Shown: in pieces, positions 24,106 through 37,131 of the stretch
How the letters are laid out: every line of letters starts with the position of its first letter
Numbering within the stretch: position 1 is the stretch's first letter
The notes under the pieces: generated by a model
What the model was told of the DNA's origin: nothing
Database searches by the model: none
The model's input: the letters and a program-made list of their open reading frames with translations, nothing else
Program-made: the position numbers and the translations under genes
Assembly (NCBI RefSeq): GCF_047675955.1
Contig: NC_132914.1
Coordinates: 41,193,521 to 41,257,520, forward strand
Direction of reading: 5' to 3'
Length of the DNA: 64,000 nucleotides
Origin: Chlorocebus sabaeus
Taxonomy: Eukaryota; Chordata; Mammalia; Primates; Cercopithecidae

Positions 24106-24299
24106 CTCTGTTCTGAGCCAACTGGAGCTGGGGGTGGAGTGATGCAAGCTCTCCTGTGGGCACCAATACAGGAACTGTGCTGGGTCAGATGTGAAGCCCG
24201 CACAGCACTGGGTCTCACCCACGGTCTGCTGTAACCACTCCCTGGCTATCACTTGCAAGCTCTACAATCAGCAGGTGGCAAAGCCATCCAGGTCTGTGT

Positions 24300-25540
24300 C
24301 CCTCCTTTCAGGATGGCAATTTTTTTCAGGACCTGGGTGAGTCCAGAACTGCCATCTTGGAGCCAGGAACTAGAGTCAACAACCTTAGAAGTCTACCAGG
24401 TATTCTATTGTACTGAGGCTAAGCTGGCACTCAAATCACAAGATGCAGTCCTTCCCACTCTTCCCTCCCTTTCCAAAGTCAGAGGAGCCTCACACCATGG
24501 CCACTACCACCACAGGCCCACAAGAAGTACTGCCAGACTACCACTGATGTTCCCTTAAGGCCCAAGGGCTCATAGGTCAGCTTATGCTGAATGCTGCCTA
24601 GCCTGGGACTCACCCTTCAAGATGGTGGGCTCCCTTCTGACCCAGGGCAGGTATAGAAATGCCATCCAAGAGCCAAGTCTTGGAATCATGGAACCCAAGA
24701 GCCCACCTGGTGCCCTACCCTTATGTGGCCAAGCTAGTACATAAGGTGCAAGACAAAGTCCCCTTTACTTTTGCTTCCATTTTTTCCTCAAGCTGTAACC
24801 AGGGGAGGTATCTCATCATGTAACCACCACATCTGGGAATGTGCTGAGTCTCACCTGAGGCCAGCGAGTGTCAGAGGCTCACCCCCTTGATGTAGTATCT
24901 GGGTATTGCTGCTGGTTATTCAATGCCCAAGGGCTCTTCACTTAGCAGTTGATGAATCCTTTGAGGGACTAGATCTTTCCCTTCAAAGCAGCAGGTTCCC
25001 TTCTGGTGCAGCATGTATCTAGAAATGTCATCCAGAAGCTGGGGCCTGGAATGCGGGGCTCACGACTCTGGCTGATGCCCTATCCTGCTGTAGCTGACCT
25101 GGTATCCAAGATGCAAGATAAAGTCTTCCCCATTCTTCCCTCTCTTCTCTTTAAGCAGAGGGAGGGAGTCTTGAAGCCACGAGCCATGGAGCCTGAGGAT
25201 AGGGGAGGAGCAATGCCAGCACTCTGTTGGTTGCCCCACCAGTGTGTCAGTAGGTCGCATGCTCCCACAGTGCACTGGCTCTGGGTCCAGTTCCACATTA
25301 GGACTCAGCTAGGAGTTCAGGTGAGTCCTTTCAATCTTTTCAAATTGCCTTTCAAGATTATTTAGGGCCCAAGAGCACTTTAGCTCACAATGGCAAGGCT
25401 TGTGGGTACTCAAGTTCAGACCGCTGGGATCTGTGATTCCCCTCTGGCTAAGGCTGATTGAAATGCTCTCTCTGTGGGTAGGCATCAGCTGAATTTGGTC
25501 CAGTTTTGTTTTCTGCTCTAACAGGGCAGCACTGAGTCAA
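24300..25540 (-). repeat. Repeated units of the L1 5'UTR (~310-370 bp period)
   Basis: A recurring module (ttcaRgatgg/ttcaaagcagc … ttctggYccagg … agaaatgYcatc … gagccRaggYctggaat … aagtcctYcccaYtcttcc) starts near 24,307, 24,616 and 24,982. This matches the multi-copy 5'UTR organisation of older primate L1s. A fourth related copy is displaced into ORF2 at about 20,710. Confidence 0.75.
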
Positions 25541-25931
25541 TCCCTCTCAAGTGGTCAGAAACGCTCTCTACACCATGTCACCACTGCCAGAGAATGGGGA
25601 AAGAGTGGTGTTGGTGATTCATGACTGTTTTTCCTACCTTTTCAGTACCTCTTTCAGTTATGTGAAGTTAAAGCCAGGTACTCTGAGTGCTCACCTGATT
25701 TTTTGTTCTTATAAAGGTGCTTTTTTTCATGTAGATAGTTGTTAAACTGGTGTCCGTGTGGGGGCGGGGGGAAGACAATCGATGGAGCTTCTATTCTGCC
25801 ATCTTGCTCCACTCCCCTCCCCTAACTCTTTATTTTTCAGTTTCTATGTCACCACCTTAAGAAAGTCCTTCTTCGAACTCCCTCTCTATAGTCACTTTCT
25901 ACTTGCATCAATCTGTTTATTTATTCTGTAA

Positions 25932-26250
<319 letters not shown>

Positions 26251-26279
26251 TAAAATTGATTTTTTAAACTTACTTGTTT

Positions 26280-26410
26280 CTTGTTTGCCAGCCCCCTCCC
26301 ACCATCTTCACTAGAAGGATCATTCTCTGTCTTGTTGATTTCTGTGTCTCCAGCTCCTACAGAAATATTTGACATATAGTGGGCACTCAATAAATATTCC
26401 TTAAATTAAA
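26280..26410 (+). repeat. L2 LINE 3' end
   Basis: 'tctgtgtctccagctcc ... gtgggcactcaataaatatt' is the diagnostic L2 3' tail. Confidence 0.8.
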
Positions 26411-26589
26411 CGAAATACAAAGCATAACTTTTTAAGTATCTGCTTCTTTATCTGTATATTGGATACAACATCTGTACTGTGAGAATCAAGAAAATAGTTG
26501 TGAGAACCCTCTATTACAGCACCATTACAAATGTATAATTACAGTTGTACATAAAATATTAGAAATAGAGAATTGCTAAGTTCTTCAAC

Positions 26590-26735
26590 AGTTACCTCCC
26601 AGGCTGTGAATTCTTTGAGGTCAGGAACCATGTCTATTCCCCTTATCACTGTTTACTTCATGCTTAGCCTAGTGTCTGCCATGTAAGTAAATACTTGTAG
26701 AATGAACAAATAAACCAATCAATGAGCATAGCATC
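26590..26735 (+). repeat. L2 LINE 3' end
   Basis: 'tgaattctttgaggtcagga ... agtaaatacttgtagaatga' follows the L2 tail consensus. It is a second, separate copy. Confidence 0.75.
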
Positions 26736-26819
26736 TCTCTGCCTCCAGAGAGACTTTCATCTACACGGAATAAATTTAGTTGTAGTCCTTCACAAAGAAT
26801 TACATCAATATTATTGTCT

Positions 26820-26960
26820 TCTATTCTTCATTTACTCAGTCATAAGAATTATTGAGTACCTACAATGTACCAGGCACTGTGCTAGATGTTGAGGATACAA
26901 TGATAAAAAACCACAAACCAACAATGTCCCTGCTCTCATAGGACCTCACAGTACCTGTGT
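26820..26960 (+). repeat. L2 LINE fragment
   Basis: 'tattgagtacctacaatgta', 'ccaggcactgtgctagatgt' and 'tccctgctctcatagg' occur in L2 order. Three L2 pieces lie close together here and may descend from neighbouring insertions. Confidence 0.75.
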
Positions 26961-28089
26961 TTTTGCTATGCTCATTAAGCATTTCTACTCGTATTAAATT
27001 ATGACTGAAAAATGCTTCCACTCTTTCAATGTTTTGGGATTTAATTTTTTATGTTTGTAAATATATGGCCAGTTTCCATAGACTGCTACATTGGCAATGA
27101 AAACAAGTTTTATTCTATATTCTCCATGTATATAGCTCATTTTATATTATATAAAATATCTACCTTATGAATTAACATTTAATTCTTTTATATCTAAACA
27201 TATTTTTTCCCACTTACCCTGTCATGGATGGAGGGAAGTGAAGTGTCCTAAGAGTAGTATATTTCTATTTTTCCTTCTATTTATATAATACCTGCTTTTG
27301 GACTGATGAAATTCCTTTTATTCAATGCATAACTATTCCAGCTCATTATAATTTTGTAATCTGGAAGTTTTAGCACTATAAAGCATCCTTGTCTCATTTA
27401 ATGTATTTTGACTTGAATTCATTCTATACTGATATTAACATTATGACTTTTGCTTTCTGTTCACATTTACCTTTGTTCACAACTTTATATATGATTGCTT
27501 TGAATCATTTGTTTTAGGTGAGCGTGTATACAGGATAGAGTGAGATTTGCTTTCTGCTATGATATGACATATATATGGCCTCATTTTCCTCACAGTTTTA
27601 TTTTAAACTGACAGTTTGCATCAGAAGCCAAGACGGAATTAGACAAGCAAAAGGTCTTGGGGGCTAATGATTGACAGATAATGAAGAGAAGGAGCAAGTG
27701 TAGGCAGGAAAAGCCTTCAGACCATGGTATGGGTCTGAAACTTAAGAAGAGGGAGGGGAAGGAAAGGGGGAAGGAAAGGACAGTTGGGTAGGAAGATCCT
27801 CTGACTGCAGTGCAGCTCTGAAAAAGTCATGGCCAACCTTACAGGAAGCTCCAGAACAAAGACTGTGCATTAGAGAAGTCTCACATTGGGCAGAGATGTG
27901 GCCTTAATATCCCTGCCCTGCTAAGCACTGGTGGAGTTGCAGGAGAGAACATGTCCTTGTCATCAACGCTGCAGTACATCCTGAAAGTATGTAGGTGACT
28001 AAATGCAGGCCTGTAGCTAACTGCATGCCGCCTGCCACTCTCACTCTTGGAGAAATATCTGAGTGAAAAATTGCCATGGCTACCATACA
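26961..28089. other. Intergenic stretch, nothing firmly recognised
   Basis: Mostly AT-rich. 27,600-28,080 is less AT-rich and has a purine-rich patch (27,749-27,782). It could be an unrecognised old LTR, but I cannot support a family. Confidence 0.4.
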
Positions 28090-28421
28090 CATTTTATAAT
28101 ATTTTTATTCAAGTATAATTTACATTCAGAAATGCACAGATCTTTAGCGTGTACAGTGTAACAAGTTTTGACAAATTAATGAATCCATTTATCCCATCTC
28201 AAATAAGGTACCAAACATTTCTTTCACACGAAAAATTCCCTGTGGCCCTTGGATCAAATCAAACCTCCTTTCCTCTGCACACTGGCTTCTCCTCCCCTCC
28301 TACAAACTGAGGCAACCATTGTTCTTATTTTTATTACCATAGTTGATTTTGTCTGCTTTGAACTTCATATAAATGGAATCATAGCACATGTTCTGTTTTG
28401 CTTCTGGCTTCTCTTATGTAA

Positions 28422-28889
<468 letters not shown>

Positions 28890-29033
28890 TACCATGAATA
28901 TTTTTTATCCTTCTTTTGGGTAGACATGTATTTTCATTAATCTTTGATAAATATCTAGTTTGGAATTACTGAATCATATTGCAAGTGTATGTGAAATTTA
29001 TGAGAAAATGACAATTTTCCAAATCATTTGCTC

Positions 29034-29374
29034 CAGGGGTTCCCAACTCCTGGGACACAGACTGGTACCCAGTTGTACTGGCACTGGACTGTTAGGAACC
29101 CGGCAGCATAGCTGGAGGTGAGTGGCAGGCAAGCCACCATTACTGCCTGAGCTCTTCCTCCTGTCAGATCAGCGGCATCATTAGATTCTTATAGGAGTGC
29201 AAATCCTATTGTGAACTGTGCATGTGAGGGATCTAGGTTTTGGGCTCCTAATGCCTGATGATCTGAGGTGGAACAGTTTCATTCCAAAACCATCTCTCCA
29301 CAACCCCTAGCCCCATCCATGGAAAAATTGTCATCCACGAAATCAGTTCCTGGTGCCAAAAAGGTTGGAGACTG
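29034..29374. mobile_element. MER1-family hAT-Charlie non-autonomous DNA transposon
   Basis: It starts CAGGGGTTCCCAACTCCTGG and ends with ggttggagactg. Inside are 'gatctaggttttgggctcc' and 'gaggtggaacagtttcatt', as in MER1. It interrupts the L1M fragment and carries no transposase gene. Confidence 0.85.
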
Positions 29375-30239
29375 ATGATTTGTACCGTTTTTCACACAAA
29401 CAACAGGCTATCAAACACAGGTTGTGTTTTGGTTGGCATTTAATCTAATCTGTATATCAATTTGGGGTAAACCATTTTAACAACATTGAGTCTTCCAGTC
29501 AATGAACATCATACATCTGTCCATTTATTTAGGACTTTTGAATTTCTCTCTCAGAAATGTTTTGTTAACAGTGTAGAGAACATGTAATCACTTGTTAAAT
29601 ACACTCCGAATTGTTTTATATTTTTATACTATTGTAAATATTATTGCTTTTAAATTTTCATTGCTCAATTATTCTTTGCTATTATATAGAAATAAAGTTA
29701 ACTTTTGCACATTGACCTTTTAGTCTGTGAACTTCCTAAAAGCATCGATTACTTCTGGCTGTTTGTTTGTAGATTCCTTTGCATTTTATATGTCCATCAT
29801 CATGTTGTCTTCCAAAGATAAAAATTTATTCCTTTCCAAACTTTATGTATTTACATGTAATTTCTTTTCCTTACTTTACCTCCCTGGCTAGGACGTCTAT
29901 TATCACGGAAGTGGTGAGAGCAGACATTTTTGCTTTCTTTCTGATCTTTAGGAGAAGCTCTTCAATATTTTAACATTAAATGTTCTCTTCAATATGGATC
30001 ACACTTTCTTCCTTCATTAAATGCCTTATTTTAAAAATTCAATTCCAACATTGAGTATAAGAGATCAGTGGTGTTTTGTTTTATTTCTCAAACAGTTCAA
30101 GCTCTTTCCTTATTTGGCTGTTGGAAGAAAGGCTGTTTATTCTGATTCTTTCTAGAGTTTGAGTTGAGCTTAGGCTGGCACACAGTTTAAGTACCCTCAG
30201 AATGGGAGCTAAAATGGCTCTCTGCTTAGCCATAAAGAA

Positions 30240-30406
30240 TTCATGTCAGCCTGCAGCAGTGCCATGTGCCTGTAGTCCCAGCTACTTGGAGACCGTGGCA
30301 GGGGGATTGCTTGAGCCCAGTAGTTTGAGGCTGCAGTGCCTTATGATAATCACACCTGTGAATAAGCAGCGCACTCCAGCCTGAGCAACATAGCAAGACC
30401 GTGTTG

Positions 30407-30450
<44 letters not shown>
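30240..30450 (+). repeat. Alu-related partial SINE with ~40-nt A-tail
   Basis: A reduced Alu (cctgtagtcccagctacttg … cactccagcctgagcaacat) ends in a long pure A-run from 30,409 to 30,449. The head is missing or replaced. The pure tail is long for a diverged body and may have re-expanded. Confidence 0.85.
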
Positions 30451-30451
<1 letters not shown>

Positions 30452-31060
30452 CACCCTTGTAGTCAGTCCATCAAGCTTTCCTTAAATCCAAGACCCTCTG
30501 TTAATTCCATAGGAAAGGATAATTTTTGTTTTGTCTCAGAGATTCTTGTTAGCACAAACATAAAGGTCTTTTGTAGTCTTGTATACCCTAACCCATTAAC
30601 ATTTAATTTTATTGTTTTTCTTCCATTTGTGGGTATCTGTTGTGTGTTTAAATCTTCATACTTGTGAGAGCTCAATTTTGTTCTAGTGATAGTCTTTGTT
30701 TTTCCTTGCTTTCCTCATTGTCTATTGTTACCTGTGCTTCTTTCAATTTATTTCCATTTTTCTGATGATTTTGCTTTCGTCTTTTGCATCTTTCCTAAGA
30801 TCCACTATCTCAGGTTTCATCTCCTCCTCCTTTTGTCTTGTCATATCTTTCCTATATTCTTTTATACTTGATCCATTTCTTTTTTATAGTCATCCTTTAT
30901 AAAAATTATTGTTTTACAAAAAAATTGTGTTTATCACATTTTTTATCTTCTTTATGGCCACCTTTGTGTAGTCTGTTGGTAAATCTTGTTGCGCTCTTCC
31001 ACATGTTTATCTTACAGTATCTATGTATGGAGGCCGTGCCAATATCCTTTATTACTTGTA
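30451..31060 (-). repeat. T-rich, possibly L1-derived antisense sequence
   Basis: The text 'acccattaacatttaatttt' and following T-rich sequence resemble decayed antisense L1, perhaps a continuation of the element to the left. The family call is weak. Confidence 0.3.
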
Positions 31061-32744
31061 ATTCAATGAGTTAAATTTCCCAGACCAGCTATTTGCAGGA
31101 AGATCTTGATTAGGAGGGAGAGGCCAAGATAATCTTCCAAGCTTTATAACTCAACGATTCCCTCTTCTACAAATATAGCACACCATTGTTTGTGATGCTT
31201 TGTTTAGCCCCAAATCAGGTTCAGCAGGGTTTCTGCTGCCAGTTTTGCTTACTTAATTTTTTACACCCTTGAAAATAAGCAAATTAACTTTTTTTCTTTA
31301 GAAAAAGCAATTTTTGCTGCTTTTGAGATCCGCTATTATTGAACAGTCTTGCCATTTTTTTCATTCTCTACTATGCAAATTTTCAGGTCTCATCTGCTCT
31401 TGGTAGCTCATAGATGTTCGTTAAATTTGCTTATATATTGTTTGTAGGTTTTTTTTTTTTTTTCAAAGTCATTTTTCTCATTACTTTTGTATGATTTCCA
31501 GAAGGGGGAAAAATCCCCACTTACACAGCCATGTTCATATCAGAAGTCACCTAAACATGTTTTGGCAGAAATCTAAATTCTAACTCATGTCTCATAAGAC
31601 AGTGTTGTATCTAGTCTCTTGGATAACATGAAATACAATTGTAAATGCAGTAGTCAAGGATTGAAAATGCTAAGTGTGCTAATTTTTCTTATCAAAGAAC
31701 ACATAGAGTATTTCCCAGTAGTTCCTACTAAAAGAAATTCTATTAAACTGCAATTGCTAGAGCTATACAGCTGATTATCAAAATACTTTAATTCATCATC
31801 TAAAAAGTGATTGCTTAATAAAAGTAAGCATTCTAAAACTCCAGAAATAGGCAGAGTGAACTGTAGGGTAGCCCCCAGCTTTTCTTAGTGCACTAAGTCA
31901 TGCAAGTATACCTAGTAGAGTTACATGAGCTATGAGGGGGTTATAAGTGCAAGGATATATTTCCCTGTGAAATTAGAGCAGGCATTGAAGTTGAAGGATG
32001 GCTCCTAGTGAGTTTTCTTTGGGGAACACTAAGTAATCAGCAGTACAAAGGTCACAGAAGTATCTTATGAAGCCAACCAACCACCTATGGCTTTCTGTGG
32101 CTGTGGAACTGATCAAGTCCAGTGAAGACTGAGAGCATGGGGACATGACCAAAGAGAGAGGAAAAACAAAGGAGAAACACACAGGGCAATAAACAGCCAT
32201 TTTTATATGGACATCATATTTTATAACATTATTTATTTTTAATATATCCTGAAAATGCAGAATGGTTAAGAATAATGAGGAATCTTGCCTTCAGCCTCTT
32301 CCTCTATTTTATCTGACTCCATATAGGGTATTGCTCCCCACCTTTTTCCCCTCACATGAAGAAAATGATAATTGTGTCACTCTAAAGTAGACTGGAGAGG
32401 ATTAGGGGTATTAGTGGGGAAAAAATGATTACCTTTCTCTACATAATTATAAGAAAAACAAAATACAACTACTAGGGAAGATATTAAGTATAGAATTTGT
32501 ATAAAATTTCAAAATAAAGTATTTTTGAAATTTTAACGAGACATTCGAGCTTGCTTTTCTGACCATAATACTTTAATAGTGGGTTTTGTGTGTGAAATGG
32601 CTACATACACTTCTTGGTTAAACTTAGGATTAAAAGAATAACAGGCAAAGTGTTTGTGAGAGTGCCTAGCAAATAGTAAATGCTATTTAACTGCATATAA
32701 AATTTTGTGGATATTTTTAAAGTCTTCTTTTAGAGTCATTCAAA
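31061..32744. other. Intergenic stretch, nothing recognised
   Basis: No gene, RNA or confident repeat. A minus-strand frame of 75 codons (31,973-32,200) lacks any supporting similarity or signals. Confidence 0.45.
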
Positions 32745-33450
32745 GTTCACAGGAGTTGAAATGTCCTCCAGGTTCATCCATGTGGTGGCAAATGACAGAA
32801 TTTCCTTTTTTTTAAAAGGCTTAATAGTATTCCATTGTGTATATGTACCACCTTTTCTTTATCCATTCATCTGCTGATGGACACATAGGTTGGTTCCATA
32901 TTGTGGCTATTGTGAATACTGCTGCAATAAACATGGGAGTGCAAAGATCTCTTCAACATACTTATTCCATTTCCTTCGGATATGTGCCCAGTAGTAAGAT
33001 TGTTGAATCATATGGTAGTTCTAGTTTTGATTTTTTGAGTAGTCTCTATACTATTTTCTATAATGACTGTACTAATCTACATTCCCACCAACAATGTACA
33101 AGGATTCCCTTTTCTCCACATCCTTGCTAAGATTTGTTATCTTTCGTCTTTTTTTATAATAGCCATTCTAACAGATGTGAGGTGACAGTCACTGTGGTTT
33201 AGATTTGCATTTCCCTAATGATTAGCGATGTTGAGGATTTTTTCAAATACCTATTTGTTATTTATATGTCTTTCTTTGAGAAATGTCTATGCAGGTCCTT
33301 TGTCCATTTTTTAATCAAGTTTTGTTTTTGTTTTTGTTTTGCTATTACTTTTAGATATTAACCCCTTACGGTATGTATGGTTTACAAATTATTTTCTCCC
33401 ATTCCGTAGGTTGTGTCTTCATTCTATTGATGGTTTCCTTTGTTGTGTTC
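32745..33450 (-). mobile_element. L1 LINE fragment (3'UTR and ORF2 end), antisense
   Basis: 'tattccattgtgtatatgta', 'ttgtgaatactgctgcaata' and 'cattcccaccaacaatgtac' are the standard antisense L1 3' phrases. The copy is 5'-truncated and lacks an evident tail. Its relatively good preservation suggests an L1MA/L1PB-age copy. Confidence 0.9.
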
Positions 33451-33499
33451 ATGGTAATCACCATGGGTTTTCTCATAGACTACCCCCCTTGTACAGTTA

Positions 33500-33862
<363 letters not shown>

Positions 33863-34189
33863 TCATGTGTGTGCATCCGCATGTGTGTGTGTGTTTCCCA
33901 AACCCCAAATACAGCAAAGCAAAGAGAAAACAGGGCAGCTTTTAGAAACGAATCTGTTTCAACAGAGCTGAAAGGATTATTAACAGATTTAGATTTAGCA
34001 GTTTCCTCAAACCAAAGGATGTTTTATATTTATTCTTGCATTCTAAAAAATTTATGACACATAACAATATAAAAGTCCTTAAAATTTATTGAAAGTGTAA
34101 GTAATATTTTTAAAACATACACTCATGTAACCAAATTCAGGCCAGAAGATAGTCTGAGAATGGAAATTTACATTCCAAACTCACACTGA

Positions 34190-34335
34190 AATAGAGATGC
34201 AAAAATCCTAAACAAAATATTAACAAATAATATGATTGATCTCAGAAACAGTATTGAGTAAAAGAAGGAAGACATAAAAACACAGACATGTACAATTCCA
34301 TTCACGTAAAATTCAAAGTCAGACAAAACTGTATA
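34190..34335 (+). repeat. Possible old L1 3' fragment
   Basis: 'gagtaaaagaaggaagacat ... acaattccattcacg' resembles L1M-type 3' sequence, like the better preserved copy at 47,020-47,335. The call is weak. Confidence 0.4.
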
Positions 34336-34810
34336 TTTTTTAAGAATGAATACATGGGTGGTAAAGCTATAAAGAAAAGTAAGAAAAGTATTATAAAAGT
34401 TGAAATAAAACTAACCTTGAAGTTGAGGACTTGTGATTAAAGAGGTGTTCATGGAGGATTTCTTGGATGCAAAAGCTGTCTTCTATCTTTGAGGTCTGTG
34501 GTCTCATAACGTAAGAAACAGGTGGGGGGACTCTTATTTTTTCTAACCTCAGGAACAGTTTGTGTAGACTTGACTTATTATTTTTTTGAATGTCTAGTAG
34601 AACCAACCATTGAACCCATCTGGGCCTGACCTTTCCTATATGGAAAAATTTTAGACTACTGGTTCATTTAATGATTACAGGATTATCGTTATAGTATTCA
34701 CATAACACAATACTGTTAAATTATATTTTTAAATGAGTTTTCCATTTTATCTAAACTTTCAATAATATTGGCAGAAAATCATTCATAATATTCTGTTATC
34801 TTTTTAATTT

Positions 34811-35112
34811 TTTTTTTTTTTTTTTTTTTTTGAGACGGAGTCTCGCTCTGTCGCCCAGGCTGGAGTGCAGTGGCCGATCTCAGCTCACTGCAAGCTCCGC
34901 CTCCCGGGTTTACGCCGTTCTCCTGCCTCAGCCTCCCGAGTAGCTGGGACTACAGGCGCCCGCCACCGCGCCCGGCTAGTTTTTTGTATTTTTTAGTAGA
35001 GACGGGGTTTCACTGTGTTAGCCAGGATGGTCTCGATCTCCTGACCTCGTGATCCACCCGTCTCGGCCTCCCAAAGTGCTAGGATTACAGGCTTGAGCCA
35101 CCGCGCCCGGCC
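34811..35112 (-). repeat. AluY with Old World monkey diagnostic bases, antisense
   Basis: A young-looking Alu. Read in sense it carries GGCTCAAGCC, GAGACGGGTGG, a CTAGCCGGGCG box, CGTAAACCCGGG and the CGGCCACTG change near the right end. Together these are typical of cercopithecid AluY lineages. The target duplication atctttttaattttt occurs on both sides. Confidence 0.95.
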
Positions 35113-35578
35113 ATCTTTTTAATTTTTATAGCACCTATAGTGATTTCCTTTATAATTACGATATCTGTTAGTTGTAATTGCATTATTTCCATCAGTCTCA
35201 CTACAGGTATGTCAGCTCTATTAATATTTTCAACAAACCAACTTTCGGATTTGCAGATCCTCTCTTTTATTCTGTTTTTTTTTTTTTTTTTTTTTTTTCC
35301 CCATTCATTTCTGTTTTAAGTTATACTTTCCTTCTTTCTTTTGATGTTCTACTTGATGTCATTTTCCTAACTTCTTTAGATGGGTGCATAGCTACATAAT
35401 GTACAGGCTTCCTTCTTTTCTAGCATAAGCATTTATGAATGTAATCTCCCTCTACATGCTGCTTTAAGTGCATTGCACAAGTTTTGACGTGTAGTATGGT
35501 TTAATCATTGACTTAAAAATATTTTCTAATTTCATTATGTCTTATTTGACATATAGATTACTTAGAAGTGTATCTCTT

Positions 35579-35851
35579 CACCTGTAATCCCAGCACTTTG
35601 GGAGGCTGAGGCTGGCAGATTACTTGAGGTCAGGAGTTCGAGACCAGCGTGGCCTACATGGTGAAACCCCATCTCTACTAAAAATACAAAAATTAGCTGG
35701 GTGTGGTGGCACATGCCTGTAATCCCAGCTCCTTGGGAGGCTGATGCAGGAGGATCACTTGAACCCAGGAGGCAGAGGTTGCAGTGAGCCAAGACTGTGC
35801 CACTGGATAGGTGATAGAGTGAGATTCCATCTCAAAAAATAAAAAATAAAT
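35579..35851 (+). repeat. AluS SINE, 5'-truncated
   Basis: It starts inside the Alu left arm (cacctgtaatcccagc) and lacks the first ~20 nt. A perfect 13-bp target duplication, aagtgtatctctt, lies at 35,566-35,578 and 35,852-35,864. It also lost part of the right arm before the tail. Confidence 0.95.
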
Positions 35852-36270
35852 AAGTGTATCTCTTAATTTCTGATATATAGATAGTTTCCGGTTATCCTTT
35901 TGTTTTTCATTTCTAGTCTAATTGTGTTGTGGCAAAATAATATACTCATATGGTTTCAGTCATTTGAAATTTTATTGCATATGCTTATAGTCCAGTGCAC
36001 AGTCAATTTCTACAAACGTTCCATGGATGCTTTAAAAGAATAGAGGTTCTATGGCTGCTAAGTATATTGGTCATTCAGTATATTGTTAAAGCTGCCTTTA
36101 AGGTTTTTTTTATTATTGATGTTTTGCATATTCACTATGATGTATCTCAATGTAGTTTTTTATTTTATACTGCTTGCGATTCACTGAACTTCTTAAATCT
36201 GTACTTTACTGTCTTATTAGTTCCAGATAATTATCCATGTTTTCTCTTTCTCTAGTTTCCTAAGTGCATT

Positions 36271-36400
36271 CTATATGTGTCCTCATCTATAAAATGAAAA
36301 TAATAACAGTACTCATCCCACATGTAAGTACTTGTTGATAAAATATAAAATGCTTAATACACAGTACTCAATGATTGACAGCTATTGTCATTGCAGCACT
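36271..36400 (+). repeat. MIR SINE fragment
   Basis: 'tcctcatctataaaatgaaa' followed by 'ataataacagtactcatccc' is the MIR core order. Confidence 0.75.
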
Positions 36401-36539
36401 TAAAATGAATTTTCCCCAACTTTCCTTAATGTCATAAAGTTTTAGAAATATGCAGATAAATTCAGAGATAAGCAGAAATTACATAATCACTAGCTAGGCA
36501 AAGTGGAAAATTGAAGCACTTTCCATTAGAAATCAGTAG

Positions 36540-36690
36540 AGCAAAGTGGTTATCATCATGGCCCTAAAACCAAAAAGGGCCAGGTTAAACTCTCTTTACA
36601 ACCTGGAGGAAGCTACTTAACTTCTTCAAGCCCTAGAATCTTCATTTGTTAAATGACAATAGTTATCATACCTGACAGCTTGTTCTAAAT
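36540..36690 (+). repeat. MIR SINE
   Basis: A good MIR layout: 'gcaaagtggttatcatcatg', 'ggaagctacttaacttcttc' and 'cttcatttgttaaatgacaa'. Confidence 0.8.
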
Positions 36691-36869
36691 TTTAAATGAA
36701 ATTCTATTTCAATAAAAGGCAAAGATGTAACTATTACAAAAGAAAGAGCATTATAATGATACCCAATTTTAATATTCTAAACTCTCTAGGAAGGGAAAGA
36801 ACTATTTTAGAACTTTCTTGAGATGAGTATTTACCAAATAAATTTGCTAAGGTATATCTGCAGTATTCA

Positions 36870-37010
36870 CTCAGCATTTTTAACCCTGTTATATGTCAGG
36901 CACTGATAGGTGCCAGAGGTATAAAGATCAATGCTCCTGAATAATTCACAGTAGATGATCCAGATATTTAACCAAATAAGTACAATACAATGTGAGCAAT
37001 GAGATGGTAG
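36870..37010 (+). repeat. L2 LINE fragment
   Basis: 'atgtcaggcactgatagg ... gtataaagatcaatgctcct' follows the L2 consensus order. The 84-codon frame starting at 36,992 is chance. Confidence 0.6.
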
Positions 37011-37131
37011 AGAACTATACAAAAGGCTATGAGAACACAGATTTCACAGAAAAGACATTTAATATAAGCAGAGATGTTCCAGCCAATGGGAAGGGGAGGT
37101 TAAGGTGTATAACATGGGAACATCTGCTATA

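Larger units (their letters stand above)
12140..25820 (-). mobile_element. Near-complete L1 LINE (L1PB/L1MA-like), antisense, disrupted by ERV and chimeric insertions
   Basis: Read on the minus strand the element starts near 25,820 (GTGGAGCAAGATGGCAGAAT, a typical L1 5' start). It runs through a 5'UTR of repeated units (about 24,120-25,820), ORF1 (about 22,700-24,060), the inter-ORF region with a CCTT microsatellite, the ORF2 endonuclease (about 21,240-22,040), the ORF2 C-terminal half (about 12,900-14,207 plus 20,516-20,611) and the 3'UTR, ending in a T-run (A-tail) at about 12,144-12,155. About 1.7 kb of the RT region is missing and replaced by 20,612-21,235. The ERV copy at 14,208-20,515 splits ORF2. 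Both ORFs are full of stops. Subfamily assignment is approximate. Confidence 0.88.
34690..36270 (-). mobile_element. Old L1 (L1M) ORF2 fragment, antisense, with two nested Alus
   Basis: 'tattttcaacaaaccaactt', 'tttaagtgcattgcacaag' and 'tcattatgtcttatttgaca' are typical antisense ORF2 text of old L1. The blocks 34,690-34,810, 35,113-35,578 and 35,852-36,270 are separated by two Alus. Confidence 0.65.

Noticed and set aside
23910..24258. Several 60-75 codon frames rich in Arg-Glu or Leu-Ser
   Set aside because: They are caused by the (CT)n repeat at 24,060-24,105 inside the L1 5'UTR.
24253..25365. 101- and 119-codon plus-strand frames
   Set aside because: They lie in the GC-richer L1 5'UTR, antisense to the element, and have no supporting similarity.
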